Positions 36,744 through 48,505 of a stretch of 64,000 nt of DNA are shown here, piece by piece. The notes beneath the pieces were generated by a model. The model saw only the letters and a list, made by a program, of their open reading frames with translations. It did no database searches and was not told where the DNA came from. Where the stretch lies: the NCBI RefSeq assembly GCF_021018895.1, contig NC_079379.1:21570276-21634275 (forward strand), in the 5' to 3' direction. The stretch's first letter is position 1, and every line of letters starts with the position of its first letter. The stretch comes from Seriola aureovittata (lineage: Eukaryota; Chordata; Actinopteri; Carangiformes; Carangidae). A program made the position numbers and the translations under genes.

Positions 36744-37544
36744 CCAGGTTTGTCGATCGATCCACAAGGTTCAGTCAGTCTAAACTACACAAGCCTGTAG
36801 TGTACTACAACTTTCAAACCTGCCGTAGAGTCTGAAACAGAGTCCAGTGACCTTTCAAAAAAGACGAGATTCCTCTAATCTCTCCTTTTTAATGACCTTT
36901 CTTTTCTCTCCTTCACCCTCTCTCCTTTTTGCATTTCCTCCTTTCTTCTGTCTGCCACAATGTAATGAGATTAGAGAAAATGTCTTGTGATGACCTCTCC
37001 ATCGCAGGTCAACATCTGCCATTTTGTTTGATGGTGTAGATAGAAACTGGGAGTCAAGCTGCCTCACTTTGTCAATCTGTAAAATCTGCTGTGAAACCTG
37101 CTTTAAGGAATTTCGAATATTTCAAAGCCTATCTTCTCAACTTGCATTGCAGTGCAGGGCACACTCTAATCTAACTTTGATTTAATACCCGTTTTGTTTA
37201 TGTAGTATGGCATGAAAACTGTCTCTCATGTACAAAGCGTGAAAGACCAGGTTCTGAATCTGGTTCCTTTTGAAAAACCTGAGTGTGCCACAAAGAAGAG
37301 CAATAGAAATAAAGCCACTACCAGAATCCAGCGTTATTATATGATGGTCAAACACAATTAAACATGATTAAACACAAATGATTAGAGTTTGACCCTCTCT
37401 AGGGATTTAAGTTGATACAGTTCTGCCTCTGCTGCTTCAATTTAGTCTTTTTTAAAATCTTTTGTGAGTCCCTCGACTTTTTGGAAGTGCAGTAACAGTA
37501 ACTAAAAGTCACAGGTTCGACAGAATACACTTTTTAATCATAGA

Positions 37545-37705
37545 CTGTAAATAAAGATAGGTGTAGCCTCCGTGACTCATAGGTTTCTGAAGAGCAGTTT
37601 TGAAGCTCAGAGTGAGCTGCTTCACCGTCGCCATCTTGGCAGTGCCTGACTCCGCCTATGTCCTGGCTAATCCAAAATGGGAAAAGGGGGTGGGTCATGT
37701 GTGGA
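37545..37705. repeat. interspersed repeat ('ATAGACTGTAAATAAAGAT...CGCCATCTTGG')
   Basis: ATAGACTGTAAATAAAGATA, GGTTTCTGAAGAGCAGTTTT and TTCACCGTCGCCATCTTGGC match a repeat I know to be abundant in spiny-rayed fishes; identification is from memory. Confidence 0.5.
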
Positions 37706-38348
37706 GCCGAGACATTTAGCAGAAACTCGACGTAGACAATAATTATATGTTAACAGATTATTAGGTGAAGGGCAGTAGTTTTCTCTCTCTAGCTCTGAAC
37801 GTTGGTAAACAACAATCATGTGAACGCTTTCTGGTTACTGCTCTTCACTTTTCAGATAATGAAAAGAAATGAAATTACTACTGAATGGCATACTACTCAG
37901 TGTTTAAAGAGATGGCTGGCAGTAACAGCTCTGCAGCAGTCACGCTGGCAGTGTGGACACACAGCAGTTCAGCGAGGTATCCCGCACAGGTGAGGTGTGA
38001 CCCAGGCGTGAGAATCGCACTTGAGATCCGTCAACTCCTTCCTCCTTGCTATATTATCACTGGTCAAGTTGAGCGTTCACGGCGTGGGCCGGAACGACCC
38101 GGGCCATCGGGATCAACGCCATCTTTGTTCTTAGAACCAGCTGTCCTGTCAGCAGTGCAGCGTCTGAGCCGCTGAGAGGCCAGCAGGCAGACAGGCTGTC
38201 TTCGTGAGGCTGTGTCTAATATCACAAACTTTAATAGACAAAAATAATTTTAGTCCGGTGTGGTTTGCCCTTCAAATAAATGCAAATATCAAAGTTTATA
38301 AGGTTAAGTACGTCCTCTTTGCTGTATCTGATACTCTAGAACAGCACA

Positions 38349-38395
38349 GTCATCATCATCATCATCATCATCATTATCATCATCATCATCATCAG
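38349..38395. repeat. (CAT)n microsatellite
   Basis: About 15 trinucleotide units with one TAT interruption; the His-rich open frame is not a gene. Confidence 0.95.
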
Positions 38396-38730
38396 TAATC
38401 ATGTTAGTGCACAAAGCTACACTGGTTTTGCTGTTTATCTGCGTGTTTTTGAACACACTGGCAGCTCTAGTTGTTTACATGTTTACACTTTGCCACTTGT
38501 GTGTTCCCACGTGTGTTTCATTTTTGTTTAGAAAACCTCCGACCATGCTGGAGCTACAACACCTCCTTGAATTGTCCCTCAAAAGGTGTCGTATAAAACC
38601 TGGGATATTACATCGGCACTGGACTTCCAAAATCCAATACTACCTTAGGCTTCTTTCATTGGTCATTCATATTACAGTATGAACTTCTTTTTTCTTGCCA
38701 CTAACGACTAACGACTCTCACCTCTCTGTA

Positions 38731-38856
38731 GATTGAGTCCGCTGGTGTTAATGACCCTGTCTTTAAGCAGAGCAATGGATGTACCACCTTGGGCACTGAA
38801 CCGCTTAATCATGTGGGGACCAAAAAAGGGAAGAGACGGGGGCGAGGAGGGGGCTA
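38731..38856 (+). CDS. unrecognised candidate terminal exon (strand uncertain)
   Basis: After acceptor-like CACCTCTCTGTAG the plus strand reads IESAGVNDPVFKQSNGCTTL, GTEPLNHVGTKKGKRRGRGGG and a TAA stop, which would suit a basic C-terminal exon. The opposite strand is also open (ISHEVIVMVALAPSSPPS... NTSGLNLQRG) between an acceptor-like AATCTAG and a donor-like AGAGAG|GTGAGAG. I recognise neither protein and no partner exon is certain. It may be chance. Confidence 0.22.
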
Positions 38857-39367
38857 AGGCAACCATGACGATCACCTCGTGGCTGATCACCTAGATTCCA
38901 CTCCAGTGGTTTCACATAGAGAGAGAAGAAGAGAAAGGGGGATGATAAGAAAAAAGTGGGGAGAGGAGAAGAAGGTGGTCTGACAGATTCTTAATTAGCT
39001 GTTATAATGAGGAAGAGAGGAGAGGGGGAGGGAGAGGATACGCAACGCTTTAATGCATTTGCAAGGGTTTATTATAGACAATTCAAGCAGGCCATGGCCC
39101 CCTTCGTTACGTTTACTGTTATTGACACGCTCTAAATTCAAGCACAGCACATATGCAGTTGATAACACTGGCAGATTTACCATGAAAATTTAAAAAAAAA
39201 GGATTTTATTTTTTGTTTCAGAGTGAACTTTATTTATTTCACAAATGCATTTTGGCACGTAAACAGCCAAAATCAGTTCTTTCTTTTTTAGTTGACTTTT
39301 ATTTTGAAGTTTCTGTGCTGGAGGTGCAACATCCTGGATACTGGCCATGTATCTTGCTCTCTGGGTA

Positions 39368-39483
39368 TGAATGCGAGTATGAATGGTTGTTTCTCTCTCT
39401 ATATATAAGTATATCAGCCTTGTGATAGACTGGTGACCTCTCCAGGGTATACCCTGCCCTCCCCCAGTGTCAGCTGGGATTTG
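39368..39483. repeat. interspersed repeat, inverted relative to the copy at 27.1 kb
   Basis: GAATGCGAGTATGAATGGTT, TGTGATAGACTGGTGACCTC, TCCAGGGTATACCCTGCCCT and AGTGTCAGCTGGGAT match the same family in reverse orientation. Confidence 0.55.
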
Positions 39484-40884
39484 CTCAGTGTGTTTGGGAA
39501 TTGTAACGATATCTCAAGTAACCTTGGTTGGGTTTGGTGGAACATTCACTTCCTCAAATCCAATTAAGAGTAGTTCAGGCTAACGTCAGCCTAAACTCTG
39601 TATTACAGCACGTGTAGTGTAAATATCCTCAGAATTTATTACATTATAGGGCGATATGTACCGACTTCTCACACAGATACACATGACCAAAAAACACACA
39701 CAAGCACACGAACGTTCACACACCTCCTTTTCATCTCTCTGAATGTGTCTATTTCCAGAAGCCCCCCAACTTGCACACACATGTCACTGATTCACACAAA
39801 CACACGAGCACATGCATGCACACACATACATGCACACACACCTAGATCTCCTCAGATTCATGAGGAGACACACAAACACACACACAGATATACACATACC
39901 TGTCGCAAGAGAACACATACTTCTGACTGCCATAGCTACCGTGAAGCTGACCCAGTTTCCATGGCGACAGAGACGGGGGTTGGTTGCTGGCTGCCATTCC
40001 CCAGGACACACCCATGTTTCGCTAGCACACACAGGGAAAGAGAGAGGGATGGGGAGATAGAAAGATGCCAGACGGAGGAAGAGAGCGATGAAAGAGTTGG
40101 AGGGAGGCAGACGGAGGGATGATGACTGATGAGGGATGAAGAGCGAGAAATGGGAGATATGGATGAGAGGGGGACAAAAAAAGCAGTCAAATAAAAAGAG
40201 GGACAGAGGAAGATGGTTGTGAGGAAAGTGGAAATAAAAGTCTAGAAAACACATCTGGAGATTTGATGAAGTGGGGTAGTAAACTATAGAGAAGGAATCA
40301 GGTCACCCACAGCTGCACTCACATCTCAAAAGTGAAACTGTGTGATATTACTCCACTAAAACTGGCTCCCGACAGTTCAATATTACTGTATGAAGACTCC
40401 ATGGTTTTGGAAGCTTTTTATATATTTTTTTAAAGCTTATTTATTTGTTTATTTAGGTTTTCATTCAAATCTTAGTTATCTAGAACAGTCAATCCCAACT
40501 TTTTACCTTATGATCCTTAAAGTGAAGGGCTGTGTACATTGATGACCCCACGTCACGTGTATGATAATATGGTGATGTTAGGCCATGTGGATCTTTTGTT
40601 TATCAGTTCATGTCCTTGTCTTTTCACTGTCCATTAAGTGCAATTGTTCTTTTTGAACACTTTTGTACAGTTGTGGTTACAGACTCTCTCCAAGTCCCCG
40701 CACGCATGTTTAAGTCGAATTCATTTGCCAGAAAAGAGACAAAACACACAATAAACAAAATTAAAGATGAATTTGACTGATAGCATTATTTATTTATTAG
40801 TAGTAAAAACATTTCTGTAGATATTGTGATAATATTGTTATCGTGAATTCTTTTGGCCACAACAATCATGTAGTGAAGATCTGA

Positions 40885-40950
40885 TAGTTCTCATCTCACT
40901 CTTGGTAAGAAAACAAATATATTTCCCAAAATATCAAACAATTCCTTTAA
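40885..40950. mobile_element. right-end fragment of the same MITE-like family
   Basis: TCTCATCTCACTCTTGGTAA then ATTTCCCAAAATATCAAACA and ATTCCTTT match the terminal part of the family. No left end is present. Confidence 0.45.
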
Positions 40951-41390
40951 TTTAAATTGATTTAAATAAATAAATGAGATAAATTACTTTCAAATAAATT
41001 AAATTCCCATCCTGTGTGTAAATGATGAGGGTAAGGGTTAATAATAAATGTAAATAAAAACCTATTATCATTTCTTCCCTCCTCTCCTGCAGAGCTTTTC
41101 TCTTCTGGTCTTCACCCAAACCTCTGTCTCCTTCCTCCGTCCATGAAACGACTTCTGCGGCAGAACAAGTTGAAAATCAGTTTCTATTCCTGTGGATATA
41201 GATGTATCACCGCAGACAGACGGTGATGTATGTTACAAAGGCCCCAAAATAACTGCTGGGGTAAATTTAGGCACAGCTCTCCGCCAGGACAGTGGATGTG
41301 TGATATACATATATGAATGAGAGCTGGGCTCGTGGATGAGTCTGAGTCTGCATTTATCATGACACAGATAACAGGTGGTGGCCATTTGTG

Positions 41391-41437
41391 TTTTGTTTGT
41401 TTGTTTGTTTGTTTGTTTGTTTGTTTGTTTGTTTGTG
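41391..41437. repeat. (GTTT)n microsatellite
   Basis: About 11 uninterrupted GTTT units. Confidence 0.95.
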
Positions 41438-43290
41438 TGCAGAGAGGGAGAGAGAGTGAATGAGGGCGAGGGAGGCGAAGGTGACAGGGATTTTCACTTC
41501 AAAGGCCGGCCGGAGCACAGCACAGATTAAAGCACACCAGGAATCAAAGAGCCTCAGGTGGTAGGGAACACACAGGTGTCCCCCGTACGTATGTGTGTGT
41601 GTGTTTGTGTGCACATATGTGTGCATGTGCATGTTTGTTTGTGTGTTGCAGAAGAGAAAGTCCATCTATTTTTACCTCTTATCTCTCCCAGCACCTCTGT
41701 GGGTTCTTGTCTGTGCGATTCACGACTTTCGGTATGGAAGTGTTGTCGAAAATGAAGGGAAATCTCCCACAGACCAGAGCTGCTCTGTGTGTGTTCGACC
41801 TTGTAGATGTGCACAGAGGGCGCAACATGTGAGGAGCACTTTGCAGCGTGCAGCACCCTGTGTTGCACAGAAATCACCACTTCCACTCGTGCTGCTGCTG
41901 CAAGGACACGTAGCATTAGTACTGTAACGGGAAAAAGACATATTCAGAGCTCTACAAAAGAACTAATACAACAATATACAAATAGTTAGACTTAGAGATT
42001 TACAGTGTAATTTAATTGTATTATTTAATCAGGTACTAAAATACTTAACTGTTCCTACTGATACTGACAAGGTACAGAGGAAGAAAATAAGACTGGGGAA
42101 GAAGGAAAGTACCAACTGGGCATTTGAGAGAAAAGGAGAAATAGATTATACTCAGGTATACTTAAGCATTTTTGTAAATACTGGATAGCTACACTTGTAC
42201 TGTGTAACAAAATGAAAGAAAGACTTGGTCAAGGCCAGTGGTGGAAATTGAGGATGTAGTTGAAAACTGTTGTGGAATCGCTGTAAACAACTCTCATCAT
42301 CGCGTCGTATTTGCCTTCTGCCTTTTTATCTATTTTCTTCTCTACTACTCTCTGTGCTCACATATACACTGTTATAATACAGACACATTTCCAATAAAGC
42401 TTGTTCTCATTTACTACATGTTTTTTCTGTTTCTGTCGTCAGTAACGGAACAAGTGTGAAATAGTGACTGAAAAGAGGCTCATTAACGTTGAGCGTTAAG
42501 CTGATGCTCTGCTGCTAAAATCCTGATTTTATAACCGCAATTATTGGTTACACAGTAAGAACCAGGGTGTTAATTTTCCCCAAACCTGTTTTACAAAGAA
42601 TTACAAAATTATTTTGCATATAATCTTTTTGTCTTTTCCTCTAAAATGCCCAACTGTTACTCCCTCGTTCCCCAAAGTTTTGTTTCCTTTCCCTGTACAT
42701 TTACTGTATGTGTCAGTATATGAACCAATAAGTATTTTATTGCTCAGCAAACTGTAGCCTGAACGTTAGCAACAAGATTTCACCAAATTGTTGTTGTATT
42801 TGATTTGATCATCAAAATGAAGCTGAATAATGGAATCTTTAAAAGATCTACATTTGAGCTCATAAAGTCTTTAACTTTGATTCATCCACTTTTGATTTGT
42901 TATGAATTTAGATAAAAACTTCTTCATTCTCTTAATTTCAATAGATTTTTCTTACCACAGATAAAGATGCTCCAGACTTTGCAGAATGGAAGAGTCTCAT
43001 CTAAAATGATGCAAAATTAGCTTTTTTTTTTTGGGCAGTTTTATATCCTCTCACATTCACATGCACACACGAGGCGCCTCTATCAGAGCACTTTTCCCCA
43101 TCAGGCCAGGTCAGTAATGCCCAGCAAATGGATTTAATGGATAGATGGATACAAAAGACAGAAAATATGAAAAGAGGAGGCTAAATAGGAAAATAGGAGA
43201 GGAAAAAGTGAGAACTATGTAAACATGAAGGAGGGCTGGAGGTGTCCTTCTGACGGAGATTTCGACTTCAATATGTAAATATGTGCTATC

Positions 43291-43323
<33 letters not shown>
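43291..43323. repeat. (GATA)n microsatellite
   Basis: About eight GATA units. Confidence 0.95.
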
Positions 43324-43861
43324 GCAAGTATCCGTGGATAATGAGAGAAGAGAGGAAGCCACTTTAGACTATTGACATTTACTTTGTGTTTCACCTCGTA
43401 AGTGAAGTGTGCAAAAGTAGCATCAGGGAGAGGTAGAAATAGGGTGAACAAGTGTACACACCCACATGCAATCACACACATACACATACACACACTCTCT
43501 GAAGTGCTTCCCCCTATCCAGCGCGCAGTGCTAACCATGCAGACAGCCATTAGAGGCCGTGCCTCCTCGCCTCCCTCCCGGTGGAGAGCACCTGGCGTGG
43601 GCCCACAGGGCTGAACCTCTTAGCCCCCCGTCAGTGCCGGCCACGGCTCTCCACACACCCACTCACCACTCCACCGCGAGGAGAGGAGTGTGTGAACTCG
43701 CACACGGCCCCAACTGCTAAAGTAGTATCGTGCAATGCTAAAAGTCTCTCTGTGGCTCCAACTCGCGCTGTGCAAGGAGCAGAGTACATCAGCCTAACAT
43801 ACTTTTACCCCCCTCTCCCCTGTGCTGGCAGTCCTCCAACTACACATAGCCACACACATGG

Positions 43862-43910
<49 letters not shown>

Positions 43911-44058
43911 AATTACACTTACACAATCTGACAAGTGTCTGCTCCAGCACAGGTTGCCATGGCAACACGGTCAGCAGCATTCTTGCTCTTTGGCTTCGTT
44001 GAGCATGACAGTGAGGCTAGTCAATATTTTAAGTACACTCATGCACATTCACATATGT

Positions 44059-44112
44059 ACCCCCCCCCCCCTCCTTCCCCTCCTTCCCCTCCTTCCCTTC
44101 CTTCCCCTCCCA
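44059..44112. repeat. poly-C then (CTTCCCCTC)n minisatellite
   Basis: About 11 C followed by four to five imperfect copies of CCTTCCCCT, a strongly strand-asymmetric pyrimidine run. Confidence 0.85.
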
Positions 44113-47100
44113 TGCACATGCATTCACATTTACACAGCATTCACTTCTTCACTTCACATCTCACAAAGCCAAGCTTATATGAGCTGTATTCTCTGTCACA
44201 GAGAAGGAGACGCTAGTTCAGTTCATTTATAAAATTTCTGATGATCTTAGAGGTGATTTGGTGGCTGTAAAAATTAAATTTGTCATGAGTGCAAAATATT
44301 CCATTGATTTATACTGACATCTACAGCACAAACAGTGCAAGTGCATCAAGAACCACTATCACTACATACCATGTACATTACATGACCACAATTTGTGATA
44401 GGTATAGGTAGTAGGTTTTAATATGCTGGTACAACAGGCTGGTTTCAGGCTTTGCATCAGATTTTGGAGCTTGGCTGCAGGGATTTGCTGCCATTCAGAT
44501 ACATGAATATTAGAGATATTAATCAATGATAAGGCCTGGATCACAAGCCTAGGGATGTTGAATGGGGGTTGAGGTCAGAGGTCAGTGAAAGTCAAAACAA
44601 TTTACTACAACAGCTCTGCCGTAAATTCTACCTTTACAGAGTTTATAATGTTCAGCTTTTGCTGACATTTTCGGAAATGTGTAAACAATATGTTTATTAC
44701 TGAGATCACAGTTAAAAGGTGGTGTTGAACTGAGCTACAGTACACTGAGAGGTTTTTCTAGTTTTCAAATTTACATACAAGAGGGGGCATACTATTAGAA
44801 ACTTTATTAAATATATGCTACCCAGAACACCACCAACACTGTGACCTCTATGTTAACATAAAATGTAATTATCACCTCTATGACAGTGTCAACAAAAAGA
44901 TTAGAAGATTATAGGCGGAAGAGTTGTATTGGTTTGTTTTATATTGTACAGGTGTTTGCAGTGGCCACTGCGGGTATAGGCTGAGCAAAGAAAGTTTCAG
45001 GACCACGGTCAGCGCCATACAAAGTCAATGTAATGAGCACATATGGCCACTAGAGGGGGATACAGCTGTATATCAGCAGCATTTAGCTCACAGATGTGTC
45101 TTCTGTATAATACTTTGTATTGGAATCTAATTTTTCAGTCTTGCTGAGGTTGAGCAAGGCACTGAACCCCAGCTCTGTCCAGGAGTGATGACGGTGACCT
45201 CTGACCTCTGAGCAAGAGAGAAGAAAAGTTGATCCTACCTGTGATGATAAATGACAGGTGAGAGAGTACTCACTCTTCGTCTGCTCACAGCTTTTAATCT
45301 TTAATCTCATTTTCATCTTTCTTTTATGCATAAAGGTTTTAAAGGTTTATGTTTGTGCAGTTACTACATGTGATGATATTTACAGATTTACATGAGTTCA
45401 CAAAGGCAAATTCTCAATTATGTTAAAATGTCATTTAAGTATTGAATTTTGAATCTTGTGTGTTCTTTATACGTCTTAAGGCCTGCATTTTTAAACAAAT
45501 TGAGTATATAAAAGTTTGTTAAAGCTTTCTGTACAGCCTGTTTCTTTTGTTTCCCCCTGACACGGATAATATAATTGATAAATGTGTTAACAGGTATTAC
45601 AATCTCAATGAGGTTTAACAACATGATTAAGTAAGAACTGGAAATTCGACAGTCACTGCCAACATTTTACATTTTACATTTTTCTGCTTCATGGTTTACG
45701 TTAATGCGCAGTAAAATAAAAAATAAAAACTGTTGATAATAATATTAATATGATGAACGTGATCATTTTTGTATTTGCTTCCCTCTTTTCTGCCACAGGA
45801 TGGAGTTAGACTGCTGGAAAGATTAATATGAAACTTCTTCTTAGGAGAGAAATCAACCAAACTTTGATCTACAGCCACACGTGCATTTTTTAAATTCTCA
45901 ATAACAACATTAATCACATCATCCTGTCTGATGGTTTCTAATCATTTCCACTTTGTCATACAAGGCTTATGATCACTTAATGGCTGATTAAGCATGTAGC
46001 AGTTAGCTTCATGCTCCACTGTACATTTCAAGAAGGTGGTTTATGGTTAATGAAGCCCCTGACGTTTCTATTAGAGATCAGAGCTCACATTTATAATAAC
46101 CTGCTTCAACATATATCAAAATTAAGAAAAAGAATGTAAATAAAATCTCTCATATTTGGACCATCTTGAGAATGTGACAAGGCCTAAAGAAGGGATCAGC
46201 TCTTCCCTGATCTGTAAGTTATGGTAGACAGATTGTAAAAGGTTGGTCCAGAGGATCTTTTTGAATGTAATTTTGTGTTCAACTGATAAACGACTTCTTT
46301 AGTGAAAAAAACTCAGCTAGTTTTTCAATAAAAACATTGACACCTTCAAAAACCCTTACCCTTACTGGTCTGTTATGATTAACAGTAAAGTAATAAATTA
46401 ACTATTGGTGCACTATTGAAAAAAAAAACTTACTCTGAGGCAAAACATTATTCAGAAATTTCAAGAAGCAACTACTGAATATGTTCAAAAAAATCTTTAT
46501 TCAGCTATTTGCAATGTTAACTTTGGTGCAGAGCGAAAAACAGTCCCAGAACTACAGTATATATTAACCTTTAGGTTTATCTGATGGCTACTCTTTGTGC
46601 AGCACCATGTGTATTAAACAGTGTTTACACAGGTAAGAGGAAAAAGGAAGACACATAATATGATATACAGTTGTATGTTATATATTATTATACTCAAGAA
46701 TAAACTGCATAGTTGTGATCAACAATGTATTCTCTCAGAAATCAAGATAAAGTCCTCAATAAAAAAACAATAACACAGTATGTAGTATTCAGCAGTGTCA
46801 CAACCTATGGGTAATAGTCTCAATTTCCACCATACACTTTTAAGGCCACTGGATAGCTGACTTTATATTGCATTTTTGAACTGTTTTATGGAGACATAAG
46901 GAATGAATAATCAAAGAGTCCCCTATCAGCCACCACTGTGGTGCAAATGATCCAACACTGCATTTCTTTGGACATTATACAGTATTTTACAGCATTTATG
47001 CAGCAGTTTTAAACAGGACCTTTGGTGGTTTTGGCTGCATTCCAGCAGTAAATGGTCTATTCTGTGAAAATGTTGGATCTTAGGTTAACACATTTCTAAA

Positions 47101-47347
47101 AACTGGGTTTTTTTCATTTTTTTCCCAATAGTAATGTCTAATTTTAGATGCCAGAATGTGCATAGTTACTGGATTTATACTTCAACACATGATGATCTGG
47201 CTTCATAGGCAGGTTTGGGTTATATTACACAATAATTTTTCTTTGGTGGCAAGATTTTATTGTCTCCTTCCTCCATGTTTAATGGTAGCCTGTTGAGTGT
47301 TTGACTAGTGTAGGCACTGACAGGCAGGTCCCTAAATGTTCACATAA

Positions 47348-47354
<7 letters not shown>

Positions 47355-47402
<48 letters not shown>
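47355..47402. repeat. (TA)n microsatellite
   Basis: A GTGTGT stem followed by about 22 TA units. Confidence 0.95.
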
Positions 47403-47405
<3 letters not shown>

Positions 47406-47651
47406 CACACACAGACATGTTGGTGGCAGTAAAAAGTGGCAGTGTGCCAATAAAAGAGGAGGAGAGCACAGCATGTAAACAATACAGGCTTAAAGACTTT
47501 TTAAAAAAAAGGCTTTGAAAATATTTTATATGAGGTAGTAAATGCGTTAAATGTGTTAGCTGTGCCTAAAGAATATGAACCAACATTTTTGGTTAAGATA
47601 TTGACTGTAAAGAAAACATGTTTGTTTACAATAAATCTCTACAGTTCCCTT

Positions 47652-48083
47652 ATGGCGCAGTCAGACTGAAATTTGCTTCGCATTCATGTCTGTGTGGAAC
47701 GAGGCGAGACACGTTCACTTCTGGTTGTGGACTTCCCGCCTCCTTCACACTGTGCAGAGTTCAATCTGATTGAAATGTGACCTGCGAAATGTCACTGCTG
47801 TCCATTTTTTGAGAGATGGGGAAGGACTGACCTCTCATTCAGGAAATATTGTTTGTTTATATTCATATAATTGCACAGCAAAATAATAAAGCAAGCAAAT
47901 AAGAAGGGATGCTGTTTGGCTGTAGTGAGCGTAGGGACATAGACTCTGTCATGTCTGATAAAATGCTGTATAATCTGCAGCTTATATTTTAAACCCCACC
48001 CACCCCATTTTTCATCTCCCCTGGCTTTTGGCCACACCACACGAGTAAATTTTGCCTGGCAGATTTCGGTCTGACTGTGCCAT
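47652..48083. mobile_element. MITE-like element with 23-bp terminal inverted repeats
   Basis: The left end ATGGCGCAGTCAGACTGAAA(TTT) and the inverted right end ATGGCACAGTCAGACCGAAA(TCT) agree at 20 of 23 positions. The 430-bp interior is non-coding. I see no clear target-site duplication. It sits 3' of hsbp1l1. Confidence 0.65.
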
Positions 48084-48410
48084 CAAGCTTCTTGGTCAGC
48101 TGTAATCTGACGGGATATGTTTTGAAAACCCCCCCACCCCAAAAAAAGCGTTCACTTTTTGCAGTAATGATGATGACATGGTGTATCAAGGCTCTTTAGC
48201 CTGTGATTAGTGTTGGTACTGACACATACACACACTTGTTAAGAGCTTTGTAGCACCTTGGAAGACATTTGGCTAAAACTTTGAAGTGATATCAACTGTA
48301 GAGGTAAACTGACGTCAACCCATAACTCCTATTTCAGGACATTACCCACAAGTTTTGGAGGTTACATGTAAAAAAGAGCTTCATCTGACAGATGAACCGT
48401 GGGCCTGCTG

Positions 48411-48505
48411 TCACTTTGAAATGGCCTGCTCCTCCATACCAGCTTGTGTCATCAGATCAGACACGTTCTTCTCAAGGTCGTCGATGCGGGTTCCCATCTC
48501 ATTGA
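48411..48505 (-). CDS. hsbp1l1: hsbp1l1 coding exon 3
   Basis: The exon starts TCAATGAGATGG after an intron end ...TTTCACAC and runs to TGA at 48413-48411. It encodes the rest of the split Ile, NE, then MGTRIDDLEKNVSDLMTQAG and MEEQAISK. Hydrophobic heptad spacing is continuous with exon 2, which supports the join. Confidence 0.92.

Larger units (their letters stand above)
38900..47640. other. long intergenic stretch, no gene proven
   Basis: Holds GTTT, GATA, CA, poly-C/CCTT and TA microsatellites, a short MITE fragment at 40.9 kb and an interspersed repeat at 39.4 kb. Open frames near 41.6-41.9 kb and 45.4-45.9 kb (minus) lack splice sites or recognisable motifs. Confidence 0.4.

Noticed and set aside
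39784..40254. 156-codon minus-strand frame and overlapping plus frames
   Set aside because: Low-complexity CA-rich and GA-rich sequence gives Ser/Cys/Val-rich nonsense on both strands.
41554..41941. Overlapping frames of about 110-120 codons on both strands
   Set aside because: No consistent protein features or splice signals; partly microsatellite.
43291..43323. Possible CRISPR-like or other regularly spaced array
   Set aside because: Regular repeats in the window are simple microsatellites without spacers; the genome is animal.
45418..45917. Two AT-rich minus-strand frames in a row
   Set aside because: Lys/Asn/Ile-rich as expected for AT-rich DNA; no start context, splice sites or motif to support a gene.
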